DNA of 8,427 nucleotides from Pelotomaculum sp. UBA1371 (GTDB taxonomy: Bacteria; Bacillota; Desulfotomaculia; Desulfotomaculales; Pelotomaculaceae), in NCBI GenBank assembly GCA_002305915.1, contig DBRJ01000037.1:9123-17549 (forward strand), in the 5' to 3' direction. The notes below the pieces were generated by a model. That model was not told where the DNA came from and ran no database searches. It was given only the letters and a program-made list of their open reading frames with translations. Numbering within the stretch: position 1 is the stretch's first letter; each line of letters opens with the position of its first letter. Shown piece by piece: positions 5,447 through 8,427 of this stretch. Position numbers and translations under genes: made by a program.

Positions 5447-6205
5447 ATGTGGGAAATCTACGACGCCTTGATTGACGGAATACCTGAAGACCTCATTGTG
5501 GATGAGCTGATAAGCGGGTACGAAGCTTCCTATGTGCGCAGCGGAAACGGAGCGGGAATAGCTTACTTGAGGGATTATCAGACCAGAATGCCCATGTTTA
5601 CCAAAAACCTGATTGGAGCCCCCCTGCGGGAAGTTGCCGGCGCCGTCAAATCATGGAATTTTGTGGAAGCCTCGGCAGGTCTTGCAGCCATTAATGCCTA
5701 TTACAATAACCCGGAGACAGCAAGGGCTAACGGGGTCAACTTTTCTGATGCCCGGCGGGTTGAGGACAGAATGAACGACCCGTTTATTATGTACCAAAAC
5801 GAAATCAAAGGCAAAAGAGTAGCCGTCATCGGACATTTTCCTTATCTGGAAAGTCTTTTTGAGCCGATCTGCGATTTATCTATAATCAGCTGGAATCCGC
5901 AGGAGGGGGATTATCCCCTCCCGGCCTGTGAATATATTCTGCCGGAGTGCCACTATGTATTTATCTATAGCTCATGCATCACAGATAAAACCATGCCCAG
6001 AATGCTGGAATTAGCCAAAAGAGCCCGGGTCACCGTGGTAGGGCCTTCAACTCCCCTGGCCCCCGTGTTATTCGATTACGGCATCAGTGAATTATCGGGA
6101 TTCATTATTAAGGATAATGCACTTGCCCGTAGAATCACCGCCGGCGCTGAAAAGGTTAAGATCTATTCCTCAGGACAAAAGGTTTCTTTTAAAAAGAGCC
6201 GCTAA
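5447..6205 (+). CDS. DUF4213/DUF364 protein, putative metal- or metallocofactor-binding protein
   Basis: The 252-residue product has two parts. Residues 5-95 match the DUF4213 enolase-N-terminal-like domain, with EASAGLAAINAYYN (74-87). Residues 120-245 match the DUF364 Rossmann-like domain, with KRVAVIGHFPYL (123-134), LPECHYVFIYSSC (165-177) and VVGPSTPLAPVLFDYGISEL (197-216), all family hallmarks. A structure from Desulfitobacterium hafniense showed these two folds meeting at a cleft, from which a role in heavy-metal chelation was proposed; no enzymatic activity is established. It is cytosolic, with no signal peptide. AAAGGAG sits 8 bases before the ATG, and the gap from the ATPase gene is only 18 bases, so it is the third gene of the operon. 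Cysteines at 142, 161, 168 and 177 are possible ligands, but I do not know which are conserved. Confidence 0.88.
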   Translation: MWEIYDALIDGIPEDLIVDELISGYEASYVRSGNGAGIAYLRDYQTRMPMFTKNLIGAPLREVAGAVKSWNFVEASAGLAAINAYYNNPETARANGVNFSDARRVEDRMNDPFIMYQNEIKGKRVAVIGHFPYLESLFEPICDLSIISWNPQEGDYPLPACEYILPECHYVFIYSSCITDKTMPRMLELAKRARVTVVGPSTPLAPVLFDYGISELSGFIIKDNALARRITAGAEKVKIYSSGQKVSFKKSR

Positions 6206-6215
6206 AAGGAGCCGC
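6191..6215 (+). repeat. Short tandem duplication across the stop codon of the DUF364 gene
   Basis: AAAAAGAGCCGC (6191-6202) is followed directly by TAAAAGGAGCCGC (6203-6215), two near-identical 12-13-base units. The first unit encodes the last residues of the DUF364 protein; the second begins with its TAA stop and contains AAAAGGAG, which looks like a Shine-Dalgarno sequence for the 39-codon ORF that follows. Confidence 0.6.
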
Positions 6216-6217
6216 GT

Positions 6218-6337
6218 ATGGTAGCGGAAAAGTTGAACAAGGTCAGTTGTCGTGAATATCTATTCGGCGTCAGCCGGCTTTTTTTTGTACATGAGCAATG
6301 GAAGCGGCACCCAGCTATGTTGATTAGTGGAATGTAG
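6218..6337 (+). CDS. Doubtful small ORF (39 residues) after the DUF364 gene
   Basis: ATG at 6218 is preceded by AAAAGGAG at 6-7-base spacing and follows the DUF364 stop by 12 bases, which is operon-like. The product starts MVAEKLNKVSCREYLFGV and ends at TAG 6335-6337. I recognise no family. Against it: a hairpin with eight Ts (6265-6286) lies inside the reading frame, the Shine-Dalgarno-like sequence is part of a tandem duplication, and the second half is compositionally unremarkable. It could be a leader peptide, the degraded start of a former fourth operon gene, or chance. Confidence 0.2.
   Translation: MVAEKLNKVSCREYLFGVSRLFFVHEQWKRHPAMLISGM
6265..6286 (+). terminator. Probable Rho-independent terminator of the three-gene operon
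   Basis: CGGC, loop GTCA, GCCG is followed by GC and a run of eight Ts, 60 bases after the DUF364 stop. The stem is only 4 bp but fully GC and the T-run is the best in the window. A longer alternative pairs the A-rich/GAGCCG units at 6191-6214 with CGGCTTTTTTT. Confidence 0.55.
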
Positions 6338-6368
6338 CACTGATGCGAGAGATACGCATTAAGTGCTA
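6335..6368. repeat. Long imperfect hairpin in the spacer before the M13 peptidase gene
   Basis: TAGCACT (6335-6341) pairs with AGTGCTA (6362-6368) and ATGCG (6343-6347) with CGCAT (6355-6359), separated by a small internal loop (G opposite TA) and a 7-base apical loop. That gives 12 base pairs in 34 bases. No T-tract follows, so its role is open: a second termination or processing signal, a binding site, or a relic of an element. Confidence 0.55.
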
Positions 6369-6411
6369 GCTGATTTGTGTATTTGGTTAAAAACTGTACA
6401 TATTGGTTATT

Positions 6412-6427
6412 TGTCATAATATTGACA
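6412..6427. promoter_or_regulatory. Small palindrome TGTCA-N6-TGACA, possible operator
   Basis: TGTCA (6412-6416) and TGACA (6423-6427) are perfect inverted half-sites around TAATAT. The right arm lies in a consensus TTGACA, but no matching -10 occurs 16-18 bases downstream. Regulator binding is a guess from symmetry alone. Confidence 0.2.
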
Positions 6428-6456
6428 GGAATTTATCTAACTACGGCGAACAATAC

Positions 6457-6484
6457 TTGTGATAAACCACTGGGGCTATATACA
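6457..6484 (+). promoter_or_regulatory. Candidate promoter for the M13 peptidase gene
   Basis: TTGTGA (6457-6462), a 16-base spacer and TATACA (6479-6484) each match the sigma-A consensus at four of six positions. The implied start point lies about 25 bases before the GGGAGGG ribosome binding site. Weak but well placed. Confidence 0.3.
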
Positions 6485-6515
6485 AATATTGGCATCCAGG
6501 TTGATGATTACTAAT

Positions 6516-6522
6516 GGGAGGG
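6516..6522 (+). promoter_or_regulatory. Ribosome binding site that identifies the TTG start of the M13 peptidase
   Basis: GGGAGGG lies 10 bases before TTG 6533. The frame is closed by TAA at 6512-6514, and no ATG or GTG start codon occurs before a complete signal peptide is encoded, so this site decides the start. Confidence 0.65.
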
Positions 6523-6532
6523 AATTGTATTA

Positions 6533-8427
6533 TTGAAACTCACTAAATGCCGGATTATAGCCTTGCTTGTAATTGTTGCTCTTATCTTTTCTGTAAGCCC
6601 CGCCTGGGCAGTGAAAACACCGGTTTATCTAAGCCGGGGGGAAGTTGCCGGGGTCGTTTTAAACGCTGCTGACGACTATAACCCGGGGATCTCGAAAAAT
6701 GAGATCATGCTGGGCTTTGAGGATGGCACTCTGCGTGAAAAGGAACCGGCAAGCATGGTACAAGCTCTGGTCATGCTCAGCCGTGCCTTTGGAGAACTTC
6801 CTTCACCCCGGGGCGATAACCTGAGAAGAGGTGTTTTTGACCAGCATTTTAATGATGTGCCCCCATGGGCAGCGGAAGAAGTTGATAAGCTAAAAAAAGC
6901 AGGAATATTATCCAGCCCGGTTGAGGGAAAATTGGGGGCAAGTGAAAATATAAGCGCATCCCAGTTGAATAAGATCATAAAAAGAATTTGGGCTCTGGAA
7001 GGCAACAACCTGAAGGATGATTTTTATGCGGCTGTCAATAAGGAATGGCTGGATAGTTCCCAGATTCCTGCTGGAGAGGCCCGTAACACTACCTTTACCG
7101 AGCTGAGGGATGAAAATGATAAGCGGATTTCTGATATTCTGAATACCCTGTCGCAAAAGGATTGGCCCCAGGGGTCAAAAGAACAAAAGCTGGTTGATTT
7201 TTATCAAAGTGCCCTTGATCTGGACAGCAGGAATGAACAGGGGATAGAGCCGGTCAGGAAGTATCTGCAGGCTTACGAAGAGGCGGACAGCCTGAAACAA
7301 TTGATTCAGACTGATATCAATATAAACCGGGAAACAGGTAATGGACAACTGCTGTTTTATTATTTATATCAGGATCCCCAGGACAGTTCCAGTTACATTA
7401 TGTATCATCAAGCTCTGGTGCCTACCTGGGAGAAGGATTTTTATTCATCCCCGGACAAAAGGGATGCCTGTATGAGATATATTAGCCGGTTGTTGACACT
7501 ATCCGGAGAAGACGAAGCAACCGTCCAGAGTGTATCCAAAAAAATATTCAACATGGAAAAGGAACTCTCAGAAAACAGTCTGGATCCGGAGGAATATTAC
7601 GATGTAGACAAGACCTATAATGTTTATACTCTGGAACAACTCGAATCGCTTTATCCAAATTTTGACCTTAAGAAAACAATCACAGACACTGGGTACCAAT
7701 TACCTGATCGAGTTTGGGTAGATGATGAAGGTTTGCTGCTAAAATCAGCTCAGTATTTCAATGAAGAGAATTTGGAACTGCTAAAAGACTATGCAAAATT
7801 TAAATTTATTGATGCTTGCGGCTTCACCCTTTCCAGGGGATTTATCGAGGCTGAACAGGAGTTTGATGCCCTGGTTTTCGGTGTGGAAGGAGTAAAAAGT
7901 GATCAACAGCTGGCAGTAATCGCAGTAAAAGATTATCTGCCGGCATATTTGGGTGAAATTTATGTGGAAAAATATTTTTCTGAGCAAGCCAAACAAGATG
8001 TAGAAGAGATGATTGCCAACTTTGTTGAGGTGTATAAACAAAAGATTATTAATCTGGAATGGATGAGCACCGAGACCAAAGAAAGAGCCCTGAAAAAATT
8101 GGATTATATGAATGTAAAAATCGGCTACCCGGATAAATGGCCTGCAACTCTGGATAATACGGACATCAAATCCTATGCGGACGGCGGCAGCTATTTCGAT
8201 AATGTATGCAGGATTAACCTGGCTGATATTAATGAGAATAAAGCTAAACAAGGCCAACCTGTGGATAAGAGTACCTGGAAAATGCCTGTCTATGTAGTGA
8301 ATGCCTATTACGATCCGCAAAACAATGAAATAGTATTTCCGGCCGGAATACTGCAGGAACCGTTTTACAGCATCAATGCCTCCCCTGCCGAAAACTATGG
8401 GGGAATCGGGACGGCCATTGCTCATGA
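6533..8427 (+). CDS. Secreted M13 family (neprilysin/PepO-like) zinc metallopeptidase with N-terminal SLH-like repeats (3' end outside window)
   Basis: The frame runs open for 631 codons from TTG 6533 to the window edge. Residues 1-26 form a signal peptide (basic LTKCR, hydrophobic core IIALLVIVALIF, cleavage after SPAWA). Residues about 30-155 contain S-layer-homology-like units: a partial LSRGEVAGVVLNAA, then IMLGFEDGTLREKEPAS...LSRAFG, then FNDVPPWAAEEVDKLKKAGI. These are known to anchor proteins to cell-wall polymers, although they are degenerate here. The M13 N-terminal domain begins near 160 with DDFYAAVNKEWL and TTFTELRDEND. The substrate-binding NAYY (590-593) and IVFPAGILQEPFY (600-612) are typical of the family. 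The window ends at GGIGTAIAH(E): H631 and the following split codon GA. are the start of the HExxH zinc motif, so the catalytic end lies outside. It probably degrades peptides at the cell surface. Confidence 0.93.
   Translation, partial: MKLTKCRIIALLVIVALIFSVSPAWAVKTPVYLSRGEVAGVVLNAADDYNPGISKNEIMLGFEDGTLREKEPASMVQALVMLSRAFGELPSPRGDNLRRGVFDQHFNDVPPWAAEEVDKLKKAGILSSPVEGKLGASENISASQLNKIIKRIWALEGNNLKDDFYAAVNKEWLDSSQIPAGEARNTTFTELRDENDKRISDILNTLSQKDWPQGSKEQKLVDFYQSALDLDSRNEQGIEPVRKYLQAYEEADSLKQLIQTDININRETGNGQLLFYYLYQDPQDSSSYIMYHQALVPTWEKDFYSSPDKRDACMRYISRLLTLSGEDEATVQSVSKKIFNMEKELSENSLDPEEYYDVDKTYNVYTLEQLESLYPNFDLKKTITDTGYQLPDRVWVDDEGLLLKSAQYFNEENLELLKDYAKFKFIDACGFTLSRGFIEAEQEFDALVFGVEGVKSDQQLAVIAVKDYLPAYLGEIYVEKYFSEQAKQDVEEMIANFVEVYKQKIINLEWMSTETKERALKKLDYMNVKIGYPDKWPATLDNTDIKSYADGGSYFDNVCRINLADINENKAKQGQPVDKSTWKMPVYVVNAYYDPQNNEIVFPAGILQEPFYSINASPAENYGGIGTAIAH

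Noticed and set aside
6202..6417. Minus-strand ORF of 71 codons in the spacer before the peptidase
   Set aside because: No ribosome binding site, no recognisable motif, and it crosses two hairpins and the terminator.
6422..6427. Consensus -35 TTGACA before the peptidase gene
   Set aside because: No -10-like hexamer occurs at 16-18 bases; the nearest candidates are 6, 10 or 23 bases away.
7781..8425. Minus-strand ORF of 214 codons
   Set aside because: It is the shadow of the M13 peptidase gene on the opposite strand; the plus-strand frame carries NAYY and the start of HExxH.

Overview
The window looks like chromosomal DNA of an anaerobic Gram-positive bacterium of the Firmicutes, probably a clostridial or Peptococcaceae-type organism (Desulfotomaculum, Pelotomaculum and Desulfitobacterium relatives). 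The clues are strong AGGAGG-type ribosome binding sites, TTG starts, S-layer-homology-like repeats on an exported protease, and a DUF4213/DUF364 protein of the kind structurally characterised from Desulfitobacterium. This assignment is inference from gene content. There is no rRNA, tRNA, CRISPR array, insertion sequence or phage gene that I can recognise.

Layout, left to right. The tail of a coiled-coil protein (2-193, +) is followed by a possible terminator and about 250 bases of non-coding DNA with hairpin potential. Then comes sfsA (440-1144, +; the start is uncertain), convergent with a fused methionine sulfoxide reductase msrAB (1226-2206, -). A 290-base divergent spacer separates msrAB from a cytosolic serine beta-lactamase-like hydrolase (2497-3543, +). 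After a 176-base spacer containing a GC-rich hairpin there is a tight three-gene operon (3720-6205, +): a HypB/UreG-type SIMIBI GTPase rich in paired cysteines, an ABC-type ATPase with an extra N-terminal helical domain and no permease, and a DUF4213/DUF364 protein. A 327-base spacer (6206-6532) holds a short tandem duplication, a likely terminator, a doubtful 39-codon ORF, a long hairpin and a candidate promoter. The window ends inside a large secreted M13 (neprilysin/PepO-like) metallopeptidase that begins at a TTG codon (6533) and is cut within the glutamate codon of its HExxH zinc motif.

How the genes fit together. The three-gene operon is the most interesting part. The first two genes overlap by 4 bases and the third starts 18 bases after the second. 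A GTPase resembling nickel metallochaperones, a soluble-looking ABC ATPase and a putative metal- or tetrapyrrole-chelating protein suggest a metal-centre assembly, metal-trafficking or cofactor-handling module rather than a simple importer. No substrate can be named from this sequence. The other genes appear to be independent housekeeping or accessory units: oxidative protein repair (msrAB), a PD-(D/E)XK-fold protein (sfsA), a hydrolase of unknown substrate, and a cell-wall-associated protease.
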